Below the pieces are notes generated by a model. That model ran no database searches, had not been told where the DNA came from, and was given only the letters and a program-made list of their open reading frames with translations. Made by a program: the position numbers and the translations under genes. From positions 1 through 41,821 of the forward strand of contig JAAVIG010000060.1 of the NCBI GenBank assembly GCA_014796735.1: DNA of 41,821 nt, in the 5' to 3' direction. Source of the DNA: Oscillospiraceae bacterium. Lineage in GTDB: Bacteria > Bacillota > Clostridia > Oscillospirales > Ruminococcaceae. Below are positions 21,732 through 30,134 of the stretch, one piece after another; position 1 is the first letter of the stretch; every line of letters starts with the position of its first letter.

Positions 21732-22565
21732 TTAAAACTCCTGCTCCTCAGGCAGCGGGTGTTTCCTCGGTCTTCCCCTGCCCTGCTTCTTCTCGACTCT
21801 TACAGGCTTTTCCATACCCAATACCTCATAGATCAGATCGGTATATTCCTTAGCCGCCTTAGACTTCGGCGCATACTCCATAATGGTCTTTGCGTGCGCG
21901 GGAGCCTCCGCGATAACAACACTGTTGCTTATCTTCTGCTCAAACACATCGGTATCCAGCTGCTCCGCGATCATATTAGCCAAGTCCTCCACCTCTTTGG
22001 TGAGAATAAGCCGAGGATTATACTTGTTAAGCAATATTCCCCTTATCTCCAGCGACTTGTTATAATATTTTTTTACCGCGAAAATAGTTTCCTTAAGCTG
22101 AGCGATTCCCTGTAAAGAAAGTATCTCGGGCACCATGGGTATAATAAGCTCGTTAGCCGCCGTATAGGCGTTAATGGTAAGAATGGACAGCGCGGGCGGC
22201 GTATCTATTATAATGAAATCGTAGTCCTTCTCAACATAGCTCAGCTGTTCTCTCAGTATATATTCTCTCCCGACAGTTGTAAGCTCCAGTTCGCAGCCCG
22301 ACAGCAGAATATTTGCGGGCACCACATCGCAGCAGCCCACATGCTGAACCGTGTCGTAAAGGTTTACGGAACCCTTGAAGACGTCATATATGGTATAGCA
22401 CTCGTCCGCGTCCGCACCTAAGCTAAATGAAAGATTCCCCTGCGGATCCAGGTCTATCGCCAGAACCCTGTTGTTCATCGCGGTAAGACATCCGCAAAGC
22501 GAGCTGCATGTGGTAGTCTTTCCCACACCGCCTTTTTGATTTGTAACGGCAATTACCTTCGCCAT
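21732..22565 (-). CDS. ParA/Soj-family ATPase with C-terminal AT-hook
   Basis: 277 residues. A deviant Walker A KGGVGKTT at 11-18, switch I DLDPQGNLS, and Walker B IIIDTPPALS define a ParA/Soj ATPase, which forms nucleotide-dependent dimers on DNA and moves chromosome, plasmid or protein cargo. After the ATPase core a basic tail reads KKQGRGRPRKHPLP, a textbook AT-hook (GRP core) that would add minor-groove binding; ParA proteins usually bind DNA through surface lysines instead. No parB follows; the next gene on the strand is the ComFB-like one. With flagellar and c-di-GMP genes nearby, a cargo-positioning role is as plausible as chromosome segregation. The ribosome site is weak (AAGAAAAG). 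It is flanked by related palindromes. Confidence 0.9.
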   Translation of the reverse strand: MAKVIAVTNQKGGVGKTTTCSSLCGCLTAMNNRVLAIDLDPQGNLSFSLGADADECYTIYDVFKGSVNLYDTVQHVGCCDVVPANILLSGCELELTTVGREYILREQLSYVEKDYDFIIIDTPPALSILTINAYTAANELIIPMVPEILSLQGIAQLKETIFAVKKYYNKSLEIRGILLNKYNPRLILTKEVEDLANMIAEQLDTDVFEQKISNSVVIAEAPAHAKTIMEYAPKSKAAKEYTDLIYEVLGMEKPVRVEKKQGRGRPRKHPLPEEQEF

Positions 22566-22708
22566 ATTTTTCTTTTCTTAAAGCAGGCTTTCCGAAAATC
22601 CGAAATTTTTCCCTTTTCTTTTTTCACAAAGCCTTTCTTTAAGGGTCTCCTTTTTATTTTTGGAACTACTTTCCCCGCGTTCCCTGCGTAAAAGCTTCCG
22701 GTTGTTTA

Positions 22709-22802
22709 ATACTAATCCCTTTTAAAACTGTGGGATTAGTGTAATGGGTGCAATCCCTTTTTGAACTGTGGATATTACGTCAGTTTAAAAAGGGATTGGT
22801 AT
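22709..22802. repeat. Cluster of AATCCCTTTTNAAACTG palindromes upstream of parA
   Basis: Three related units. ACTAATCCC...GGGATTAGT (22711-22719/22732-22740, spacer TTTTAAAACTGT) is the same element as at 21435 in the other orientation. CAATCCCTTTTTGAACTG (22751-22768) and CAGTTTAAAAAGGGATTG (22781-22798) are inverted copies of the left half that together make an 18-bp near-perfect palindrome. The cluster lies 145-240 bases upstream of the parA start, in the gap before the diguanylate cyclase gene. Candidates are operators or ParA-related sites. Apart from this cluster and the terminator at 22826, the 22566-22870 gap shows nothing. Confidence 0.7.
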
Positions 22803-22825
22803 AAAATAAATCGTCAAAAGCCGAC

Positions 22826-22860
22826 GAAACACCGTACAAGTTCTGACTGCGCGGTGTTTC
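22826..22860 (-). terminator. Terminator of the diguanylate cyclase gene
   Basis: GAAACACCG (22826-22834) and CGGTGTTTC (22852-22860) form a 9-bp perfect stem just after the stop codon at 22871; the minus strand then continues GTCGGCTTTTGACGATTTATTTTAT, a loose T-rich tract. Confidence 0.6.
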
Positions 22861-22870
22861 TCCTTATAAT

Positions 22871-24862
22871 TTAAATTATAGTATTTCCCAGATCGAGATC
22901 GGGCGCCATGTTAGGATCGTAAATGTGATAATTGGATTTGCCGTTTTTCTTTACGAAGTACATTGCCTCATCAGCCGCGCCGACTAATTTCTCCGCGTTG
23001 GTTCCGTGCTCGGGAGCAAGGGCAATGCCTATGCTGGCGTTAATGTTAAGGATAACCTTTGCGGCTTCGCAGTTATATCCCGAATACAAAGCGTCTATAA
23101 TGCTCATCGAGAAATCGTCGCAGTTTTCCGCCTTCTCCTTGCCCGTTACGCAAAGCACAAATTCGTCTCCGCCGAAGCGTCCCGCGATTCCGTCATTGCC
23201 AACACATTCCTTGATGGTGTCGGAAACATACTTTATAACCTCGTCGCCTACATTATGCCCGTAACGGTCGTTAATAAACTTGAAATCGTCCACGTCGATA
23301 AACAGTATTGCGTATTTTTCGTTTGCTCTCTTAAGATCGAGTAATTTTTGCAGCTCTTTAAGGAATGTGCTTCTGTTGTAAAGCTGTGACAGGAAATCGT
23401 AGCTTGCCTTCTGAGAAAGCTGAAGGCTGGATTTCTTCTTGTTGTTGATGTCGGTCACCATTCCCATTATTTTTGTTACGGAGCCGTTTCTGCTGGTAAC
23501 TGCGCTGGATTTTATGTTGACCCATATCTCGGTGTTTTTCTTGGTCTTGATCTGAAATTCGTTTTCGACGTATTCTCTCAACCCCTCGTTGAGCGTGTTC
23601 ATATCCTTGATAAAGTGCCTTGAGTCCACATCGCTCATAAGCGAAGCAAAGAAAGTATTGTCAAAAATGTTTGCTCTGTCATAATCCAATTCAAAGGTGT
23701 CCTTGAAGTTTTGTGAAACAAAAAGCTTTTCGTCCTTCAAGTCCCATTCAAACAGCATGCTGTCCGACAAAGACGCGATGGTCTTGTGTACGTCCTCCGA
23801 AACGTAAAATTCGTCCAGCAGCGAGTTGAAGGCTTCGGAAATGACCTGAAATTCGTAGGTCTTGAAATTGGGAAGACGCTTCTGACGGTCGCCCGCGTTT
23901 ATCTCCTCCATTGCCGACGTTACCATTCCGATAGGCGTGATCGCGCGGCGGTAAATAGCAAAGGCTATGATCGAGTCTATTACGATAAATACCGCGAAAA
24001 CAATAAGACCTATGATCAGCACGGGCATTACGTCAAAGGATGCTGCGGAAGCGGGATAGTAAGCGACCCATAGCCATTCGCTGTCGTTTATTCTGCCGTA
24101 GGCGCCGTAATAGCCGTTCTGATTGAAGGGAACGTATTTGTTGTTTTCTCCTATGCTTGCCAGCGAATCGGCGGTTATACTTGCGGGAGCCTCCCACTCG
24201 GAGGTTCTCGTGACATTACCATTGACGTTAATCGCGTTCCCTGAAGCGTCCATAAAGGTGATGACGCCCTTTGTGTTGAAAAACGATGTGGAATTAAGAC
24301 CTACACAGAGAGGCGCAGTGTCTACCGCCGCACCGATATAGCCATTTCCGCCTGTAGCGGTGGCGATCTCTCTGATTATGTAAATATAGCTGGACGTACC
24401 CTCGTATTTTGCGCTGTCAAAAGAAATATCACTTATATAATAGGTGTTCTCGGGCACTGCCGACAGCTTGTCAAAATCCTTGTAGGTCTGCGAAAGCGAA
24501 CTTTGATCCGCCGCAGCTACGGAATAACCGTTGCTGTCCATAATGATAATATCTTTAAGAGCGGTATCCGCATTTACGCGGGAGACAAGCAGCTCGTCCA
24601 CCTTATCCTTGATAGCGTTGTAATCTCCGCCGGCGGCGCGCTTTATAATATCCATCTGTCCCATTGCCGCAAGGTCGGTGGAGTATCTGTCAAAGAAAAT
24701 AGTCTGGGATTTTGCGGCGCTGTAAGCGACAGAAGGCGTCTCACTGGCGACCATTTCGCCGTAAAAGCTTTCGTATTGCGCGCTTCCTATAGTACCGACA
24801 ATCGCGGCGGGCAACACTATTGACGAGACGATCAGAATTTTGAACACAGTTTTCAGTTTCAT
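22871..24862 (-). CDS. Membrane diguanylate cyclase (sensor-HAMP-PAS-GGDEF)
   Basis: 663 residues. The N-terminal helix (about 7-25) and a second at about 277-305 bracket an extracellular dCache-like sensor; a HAMP linker (RRAITPIGMVTSAMEEINAG), a PAS-like domain (about 350-480, ending MGMVTDINNKKK) and a GGDEF domain (about 490-645) follow. The catalytic site RFGGDEF is intact, with the metal and base residues in FIDVDDFKFINDRYGH, so it should make c-di-GMP from two GTP. The inhibitory RxxD motif normally found upstream is missing its Arg (VGND), suggesting no product feedback. No EAL or HD-GYP phosphodiesterase domain is present. It lies 106 bases after the PilZ gene on the same strand, and the pair may be co-transcribed. 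The sensed ligand is unknown. Confidence 0.92.
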   Translation of the reverse strand: MKLKTVFKILIVSSIVLPAAIVGTIGSAQYESFYGEMVASETPSVAYSAAKSQTIFFDRYSTDLAAMGQMDIIKRAAGGDYNAIKDKVDELLVSRVNADTALKDIIIMDSNGYSVAAADQSSLSQTYKDFDKLSAVPENTYYISDISFDSAKYEGTSSYIYIIREIATATGGNGYIGAAVDTAPLCVGLNSTSFFNTKGVITFMDASGNAINVNGNVTRTSEWEAPASITADSLASIGENNKYVPFNQNGYYGAYGRINDSEWLWVAYYPASAASFDVMPVLIIGLIVFAVFIVIDSIIAFAIYRRAITPIGMVTSAMEEINAGDRQKRLPNFKTYEFQVISEAFNSLLDEFYVSEDVHKTIASLSDSMLFEWDLKDEKLFVSQNFKDTFELDYDRANIFDNTFFASLMSDVDSRHFIKDMNTLNEGLREYVENEFQIKTKKNTEIWVNIKSSAVTSRNGSVTKIMGMVTDINNKKKSSLQLSQKASYDFLSQLYNRSTFLKELQKLLDLKRANEKYAILFIDVDDFKFINDRYGHNVGDEVIKYVSDTIKECVGNDGIAGRFGGDEFVLCVTGKEKAENCDDFSMSIIDALYSGYNCEAAKVILNINASIGIALAPEHGTNAEKLVGAADEAMYFVKKNGKSNYHIYDPNMAPDLDLGNTII

Positions 24863-24968
24863 AGTTTGTTTACCGGTCCTTCCTCTTTTTAAAGGAGAAT
24901 TCTTTAATTAAATGTACAAAAAATTAACGACGGTCAAGCGCTTTTTTCGAAAGGCTCAACTGCTTATG

Positions 24969-25634
24969 TTATGAGTCCTCGCTTTTAAAGTTGTCAAGCT
25001 GTACTCTGAATACATATTTAGCAAAGGTTTCTTCAACGGCGGGGGTTATGTTGGTAAAGCGGCAGCCGTAGCCGGTAACATCTCCTGCAGCGTTGGTCTG
25101 TACTCGTATGATCTCGGCTCTTATATCCACGTGTTTGTTTTCCATCATAATTGTCAGCGTAAGAATATCTGACTTTTGCAGCGCTTCCTCGCATATGCAA
25201 AGGAAAATACCGCCTATATTCAAGTCCTTTATCCGTGCCACCGCGGGGGTTGCCAGGGCGATTCTTTCGCCGTTTCTTTCTATGGCGTTTATTATACAGT
25301 CGATATCCGCTTCTACCTTATAATATCTGCGGCGCTCCTCCATAACACTGGATTTTGCGGTTCTCATCACCACATTAAGCTGATAATCTGTCGAAACCTT
25401 AACATAAGAAGGGTATTTTACTCTTTCGCCGCTTTTCATCTGCGCGATAACTTCTACCTCGTTTCCGGTTTCTACCTCCGGCAGACCGCGTCCTTTTATT
25501 ATCAGCAATACGTCGGATCTTCCGGTGGTACTGCTTTGCAGTGAAAATTGTTTATTTGTTGCGGAAATGATCTTTGCGTGTGTTTCATCGGGAGTCAGAA
25601 TATCAAGCTTGACTATCCGTTCTCTTGAAAGCAT
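24969..25634 (-). CDS. PilZ-domain c-di-GMP receptor (YpfA/MotI/YcgR-like)
   Basis: 221 residues from the ATG at 25634, which is preceded by TAGGAGAT; an upstream in-frame ATG at 25706 overlaps the promoter and is rejected. An N-terminal YcgR-N/PilZN-like beta domain (about 1-90) is followed by a PilZ domain whose motifs are RRRYYKV (about 100-106) and DLNIGG (about 143-148). In typical receptors the first motif is RxxxR; here the second Arg is Lys, a change that may weaken or retune binding. Family members of this layout bind c-di-GMP and brake the flagellar motor, which fits the flanking diguanylate cyclase and flagellar operon. Confidence 0.85.
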   Translation of the reverse strand: MLSRERIVKLDILTPDETHAKIISATNKQFSLQSSTTGRSDVLLIIKGRGLPEVETGNEVEVIAQMKSGERVKYPSYVKVSTDYQLNVVMRTAKSSVMEERRRYYKVEADIDCIINAIERNGERIALATPAVARIKDLNIGGIFLCICEEALQKSDILTLTIMMENKHVDIRAEIIRVQTNAAGDVTGYGCRFTNITPAVEETFAKYVFRVQLDNFKSEDS

Positions 25635-25705
25635 ATTTAATCTCCTAAAAGCTGTTGTAGGATTCAAAACATCGTATACTAGCGCAGTGTATATGACATA
25701 GAACA

Positions 25706-25734
25706 ATTATACCTTAAATTCTCCGATAAATCAA
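25706..25734 (-). promoter_or_regulatory. Sigma-A promoter of the PilZ gene
   Basis: Minus strand: TTGATT (25734-25729), 17-base spacer, TATAAT (25711-25706). Transcription would start near 25699, leaving a leader of about 65 bases. Confidence 0.85.
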
Positions 25735-25858
25735 GGGGTTATATTGAAATTTGATAAAAATAATAAAAAAATTTTTAAAAATTCTGTAAATTTGCGGCAA
25801 ACCGAAACATCTCTTGTGAAAATTACCGAAATTTTCCGTTTCTGTATATTATTTCTTC

Positions 25859-25888
25859 TTTACAACCGCACCCAAAATATAGTATAAT
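25859..25888 (+). promoter_or_regulatory. Sigma-A promoter of the membrane protein gene
   Basis: TTTACA (25859-25864), 18-base spacer, TATAAT (25883-25888), 53 bases before the ATG at 25942. A palindrome GAAAATT/AATTTTC lies at about 25818-25836. Confidence 0.65.
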
Positions 25889-25941
25889 ATTATCAGGCAA
25901 AATTAAGGAAATATTGATGGAAAAAGCGGAAAGGCGGCGCT

Positions 25942-26667
25942 ATGAATATTTACTTCCATTCTTATACCGAAAAGTACATAAAACGCCGCACAAGAGCCAT
26001 TGTTCTTACGGTAACGCCCCTTGCGCAGTTCTGTATGATGGTGATCTGGGCGCTGATGTTCAACATGAAGCTTGTCACCGATCCCGATTTTTTGCTTTCC
26101 TGCGCTGCGGCAGTAGGCGTGAGCGTTTTGACGGGAATGCTGCTGTGCTGGCTCTACTGCACTGTCTGCGAGCATTACATAAGGACCAACAGACGTTATA
26201 CTTATTTTGAGATACTTCAAAAGGCGGCGGTGTTCAGCAAGTATAAAGGAAGCTACACTCTTTTCGGCAAAAGGACAGTGCTGCGGGAGGTGTGTGTTAT
26301 ACCGCTGAAAAATTACGACAGGGCGTATCTTGACGAAAGAAAAAAGCATTTAATCCTGATCGGAGAAATAAGAATTTATCAGGGAGAAAGCAACAGCTTG
26401 GGCTATCATGTGAAGGACGGATTCCCCGTGTTTGACAAGTGGTGGTACAACGAGGCGGAGAAATCCTATAAAAAGGCGGGAGTTATCCGTCTGCCAATGG
26501 ATTTTGAGCATCCCGGCAGGATCGCCGCGGCTTTGGATACCGCAAAAAGAGAATTTGAAAGGATACCTCCCAAAAAAGAGTATGTTTTCAAGGAGGCGGA
26601 TATAGTACGCAAGCGTCGAGAGCTGAAAAGACTGGCAGACGCCGCGCGGTACTCGGTAAAATGGTAG
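25942..26667 (+). CDS. Membrane protein of unknown function with two transmembrane helices
   Basis: 241 residues; ATG at 25942 with GAAAGGCGG upstream. Two hydrophobic helices (about 20-42 and 50-75) form a hairpin near the N-terminus, leaving a soluble, basic C-terminal domain (about 76-241) presumably in the cytoplasm; its last 40 residues are Lys/Arg/Glu-rich (KEADIVRKRRELKRLADAAR). The layout of two helices plus a small alpha/beta domain is reminiscent of YcxB-like proteins, but I cannot name a family. It stands alone between the PilZ gene (divergent) and the flagellar operon. Confidence 0.7.
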   Translation: MNIYFHSYTEKYIKRRTRAIVLTVTPLAQFCMMVIWALMFNMKLVTDPDFLLSCAAAVGVSVLTGMLLCWLYCTVCEHYIRTNRRYTYFEILQKAAVFSKYKGSYTLFGKRTVLREVCVIPLKNYDRAYLDERKKHLILIGEIRIYQGESNSLGYHVKDGFPVFDKWWYNEAEKSYKKAGVIRLPMDFEHPGRIAAALDTAKREFERIPPKKEYVFKEADIVRKRRELKRLADAARYSVKW

Positions 26668-27010
26668 ATTTCGCCTTTATATCCTATGTTTTATGCCGCG
26701 TTTTCGACCGGCGGACATGAACTTGTTTTTGCTCAATATGACAGTGAATATATTTGGGGTCTTGGTAAAAATATAAAAAATTCACAAAATATTACAAAAA
26801 ATTTTAAAAAGCGGTTGTTTTTTTCTTTTTATTGTTGTATAATTATCTGTACGGTAGTTTTTGTACAAGAAGAAGGCGCGAAAAAATCGCATATGTCGGA
26901 AATTATGCTTATTCGGATACAAAAACACGGATCGAATGTAAAAAAGTAAATTCAAGGATATATTTGTAAGGCATGGACGCAAAACCTTTTATTTTGAAAG
27001 GAGAAGACAA
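26668..27010 (+). other. flgB promoter/leader region
   Basis: The 343-base gap holds the flgB promoter (listed separately) and an AT-rich untranslated leader of about 160 bases. A small open frame at 26686-26949 has no ribosome binding site and crosses the promoter, so I treat it as non-coding. There is no sigma-28 site. Confidence 0.6.
26815..26843 (+). promoter_or_regulatory. Sigma-A promoter of the flgB-fliJ operon
   Basis: TTGTTT (26815-26820), exactly 17 bases, TATAAT (26838-26843). The expected start is near 26850, 160 bases upstream of the flgB ATG. This fits housekeeping-sigma control of early flagellar genes. Confidence 0.8.
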
Positions 27011-27382
27011 ATGGCTCTTTTTGATACAACGGGCTTTCGCATACTTGAGGAGGGCCTGCAGATCATCAATCAGTCTCAAAGGGTGATCGAGCATAACATC
27101 GCAAATCAGGACACCCCCGACTATAAGTGTAAATATCTTTATTTCAGCGGCGTGCTGCGGGACAAGCTGAATGCCTCCGAAGACACGAAGTACAAAAAGG
27201 AGCTTCATTTGTCGAGCTATATTTATACCGACAAAAAAACTTATGATCAGCCCGACGGAAACAACGTTGATTCCGATACCCAGCAGGCTTTGTTCACTAA
27301 AAACGGCTTGCTTCAGGAGGCGCTTATCAATCAGATGAACAGTGAGTTCACTCTGATGCGCACCGCTATGAGCAGAAACTGA
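27011..27382 (+). CDS. flgB: Flagellar proximal rod protein FlgB
   Basis: 123 residues; AAAGGAG lies upstream. The rod signature around residues 24-42 (RVIEHNIANQDTPDYKCKY) and the C-terminal helix (QMNSEFTLMRTAMSRN) are typical of FlgB, a proximal rod subunit assembled just above the MS-ring export gate. It is the first gene of the operon and is followed by flgC after 101 bases. Length is normal for the family. Confidence 0.95.
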   Translation: MALFDTTGFRILEEGLQIINQSQRVIEHNIANQDTPDYKCKYLYFSGVLRDKLNASEDTKYKKELHLSSYIYTDKKTYDQPDGNNVDSDTQQALFTKNGLLQEALINQMNSEFTLMRTAMSRN

Positions 27383-27483
27383 CCGCATACTGAAAGCAAA
27401 CGCGCGTGATAAAGCGCATTACAGCATATAAAGCGTATTTGCGGGATATTATCTTATTACTTTGAGAAAGGAAGTTAAATATA

Positions 27484-27993
27484 ATGGCGTTTCTCAGCAA
27501 TCTTGACATTGCCGTTTCGGGTCTCAGCGCCCAAAGGCTCAGAATGGACATAATCTCTCAGAATGTCAACAACGCCACTACCACCAGAACTTCGGACGGT
27601 ACGCCTTATGTAAGACAGGTGGTGGTATTTTCGGCGGACGAGAGCTATGACAATCTCAACATAAGAGACTTTGTTCACAGAAAGACGAGTACTCTCGTTT
27701 CGGGCAAAATGCCCTTCAGCAGCGTGCTTGAGATGAGCATGTCGGAGCGCAGTCAACGCACGGGACATGGTGTTGTCGTTACCTCTATCGAAGAGGATCC
27801 CACTCCTCTGACTCCCGTTTACGATCCCTCCCACCCCGACGCGGACGAGGACGGCTACTACTATCTGCCCAACGTGGACGTAGCGGAGGAGCAGTACGAC
27901 TGGATCGAAGCTACCAACTCCTACAAAGCCAATCTCACCATTTTTAACAGCATGAAGAAAATGGCGCAGCAGGCGCTGACGATAGGCGAATAA
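27484..27993 (+). CDS. flgC: Flagellar rod protein FlgC
   Basis: 169 residues; AAAGGAAG upstream. N-terminal rod motif LDIAVSGLSAQRLRMDIIS then QNVNNATTT; C-terminal LPNVDVAEEQYDWIEATNSY, the usual FlgC ending with a helix that packs on the N-terminus. The middle (about 85-120) is slightly longer than in enteric FlgC. It forms the rod with FlgB and FliE. Confidence 0.95.
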   Translation: MAFLSNLDIAVSGLSAQRLRMDIISQNVNNATTTRTSDGTPYVRQVVVFSADESYDNLNIRDFVHRKTSTLVSGKMPFSSVLEMSMSERSQRTGHGVVVTSIEEDPTPLTPVYDPSHPDADEDGYYYLPNVDVAEEQYDWIEATNSYKANLTIFNSMKKMAQQALTIGE

Positions 27994-28036
27994 TTTGTTT
28001 TTGATCTGATATTACCTATAGAAAGGAAAACCGGTT

Positions 28037-28363
28037 ATGTTTATAGTTCCCATTTCATCTGTCGTTACTCCTCTGGAGTCGGTGTCAAGGGTTTTTGACG
28101 AATATAACGAGACTGCTGCCGCCGAGGAGGAGAGCGCTGCCGCTCCCACGTTTTTCGACGTGTTTTCGGGCATCTTCAATAATGCGGTAGACGCCAATAT
28201 GCAGAAGCAGGAGGATATTATGCAGCTTATGCTTGGCGATACCGACAGCTTAGAGCAGATACAGGCGAATATAACCAAGGCGGAGATCGCCACCGAGCTG
28301 CTTGTCAACGTCAAAAACGCTGTTGTGGATTCCTACAACGAGATAATAAAAATGAGCATTTAA
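28037..28363 (+). CDS. fliE: MS-ring-rod junction protein FliE
   Basis: 108 residues; GAAAGGAAAA upstream. FliE links the MS-ring to the rod and is the first protein exported. The conserved C-terminal two-thirds contains two helices (DVFSGIFNNAVDANMQKQED; EIATELLVNVKNAVVDSYNE), the second ending in the IIKM segment normally found. The N-terminus is Ala/Glu-rich and variable. It sits in the standard flgC-fliE-fliF order. Confidence 0.92.
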   Translation: MFIVPISSVVTPLESVSRVFDEYNETAAAEEESAAAPTFFDVFSGIFNNAVDANMQKQEDIMQLMLGDTDSLEQIQANITKAEIATELLVNVKNAVVDSYNEIIKMSI

Positions 28364-28409
28364 CAAAAATGCTCGGTCATGACAAAAAGCGATATAAAGA
28401 GGTTATTTG

Positions 28410-30092
28410 ATGGATAAAGTAAAAGAAACTCTTGCTAAGATAGGAAATTTTTTCAAGAGTAAGTTTTCTTCTCTCAGCAAAAAGACTGTTATTATCATTT
28501 CAGCCGCGGTGGCAGTGGTTTTGGTCTCGGCTATCGTGCTGGCTGCCATTATGAGCCAAGTCCACTATGCGGTGCTTTACAAGGGCGCGTCGGCAAGTGA
28601 GCAAACGGAAATAGCTACATACGCGAGGGAAACTCTCGGCGTCACCGACATAAAAATAAACGCCAACGGCGATATACTTGTACCCGAAAACATGGTGGAG
28701 GACTTAAGAGTCAGCATGAGCATTGCGGGCTATCCCAAATCCACCTTTAACTACGACATATGGAACGACGGCATTACAATGTTTTCCACCGACAAGGAGA
28801 TGCGCGTGCTTGAGGTTCAGCAGCTTCAAGAACGCTTAGGAGCCACGCTGAAAACCTTTACCAACGTAGACAGCGCGATAGTGACCCTTAACGTTCCCCA
28901 AACGCAAAACTATGTACTGTCCGAGTCCAAGGAGGAGTCCTCCGCGGGCGTTACTCTCTATCTGAGAGACACCCTTACGCCGGAGCAGATCGACGGTATG
29001 TACAACCTTGTGGCAAATTCCGTCCCCGGACTTAAGAGAATCAATATAACCATTACCGATCAGAGCGGTATCCAGCTTTCTCCCGAAAAGACCACCGACA
29101 GCGCCAAGGAGGAAGAAGAAAGGCTTGAGATATACTATCAGAGGCTCAATTACCGCAACAGACTCAAGGAAGAGTATGAGGAAGCGATAAAGACCGTAAT
29201 GTTAAATACCTTTGACGGCATCAATGTTTCCGTGGGTCTTAATCTTGATTTTGACAAAATGGTGACGGAAGAAATAGTATACAGCGGTGCCAATGTAGAC
29301 GAAAACGGCAATCAGTCGGGCATCGTAAGCGACGAGCATATTAAAAATGCGTCGGGCGGCTTGGGGGCTACGGGCGGTCTTACCGGAACCACGGTGGACG
29401 CGGATATAAGCCCGGACTATCCCACTCTGGAGGTGAGCGAGGACGGAGAATTCTATCAGGAATACGCAAGAGATATAAATTATCTTGTGGGCGAGACCAA
29501 AAGACAGATAGAAAAGGACGGATACAGCATTTCCACTCTTTCCGCCGCGGTGGTGGTAAGGAGCAACAATGACTTTACGGTAGAAGAGGAGACCCGCTGG
29601 CGCAACACTATTGCCAACGCTATCGGCGCGGATTTTGCCAATGTTTCAATAAAAACCACTCCTTTTATAGAAGTGACCAATCCCGTAATAGACGGCGATA
29701 TTATCAACGTAAGCGGCGTAAGCAGCCAGAGCATGGTAATGATAGCCATTATCACAATTCTCGGCATAGTGCTTATCGTACTGCTCATTCTCGCGCTTAA
29801 CGCTCCCGGCTCAAGAAAAAAACGCCGCTCACCCGCTCACCTTGTTTCCGCTCCTATCCCGGCGGCGGACGGCACAGACGGTTACGGCTACTCGGAAGGC
29901 GGCGAAGGAGGAGACCAGAATATGGCTAATCTCGGCAGATTTGACGAAACCGAGTTCGAGCTTACCAGCTTAAGCGAGGAAATGCCCGAAACAAGAGACG
30001 AAGCTCTCAAACGTGAGATACAGGATTTCTCAAAGAACAACCCCGAGATCGTGGCTCAGCTTATAAGAAGCTGGATAAGAGGGGACGAGTAA
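28410..30092 (+). CDS. fliF: Flagellar MS-ring protein FliF
   Basis: 560 residues from the ATG at 28410 (AAAGAGG upstream; a TTG codon directly before it is less likely). One membrane helix at about 24-46, a periplasmic-side region with ring-building motifs (YAVLYKGASASEQTEIATYA, AGYPKSTFNYDIWNDGITMF, EQIDGMYNLVANSVPGL), a second helix at about 441-463 and a C-terminal cytoplasmic tail ending in RDEALKREIQDFSKNNPEIV, the FliG-binding segment. It is the membrane base on which rod, export gate and C-ring assemble. Confidence 0.96.
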   Translation: MDKVKETLAKIGNFFKSKFSSLSKKTVIIISAAVAVVLVSAIVLAAIMSQVHYAVLYKGASASEQTEIATYARETLGVTDIKINANGDILVPENMVEDLRVSMSIAGYPKSTFNYDIWNDGITMFSTDKEMRVLEVQQLQERLGATLKTFTNVDSAIVTLNVPQTQNYVLSESKEESSAGVTLYLRDTLTPEQIDGMYNLVANSVPGLKRINITITDQSGIQLSPEKTTDSAKEEEERLEIYYQRLNYRNRLKEEYEEAIKTVMLNTFDGINVSVGLNLDFDKMVTEEIVYSGANVDENGNQSGIVSDEHIKNASGGLGATGGLTGTTVDADISPDYPTLEVSEDGEFYQEYARDINYLVGETKRQIEKDGYSISTLSAAVVVRSNNDFTVEEETRWRNTIANAIGADFANVSIKTTPFIEVTNPVIDGDIINVSGVSSQSMVMIAIITILGIVLIVLLILALNAPGSRKKRRSPAHLVSAPIPAADGTDGYGYSEGGEGGDQNMANLGRFDETEFELTSLSEEMPETRDEALKREIQDFSKNNPEIVAQLIRSWIRGDE

Positions 30093-30134
30093 GACTAATG
30101 ATCGGAATAACTATATAAAAAGGGGGAAACCGGA

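Noticed and set aside
26686..26949. 87-codon open frame before flgB
   Set aside because: It has no ribosome binding site, contains the flgB promoter and is AT-rich with Lys/Phe runs, so it is probably non-coding.
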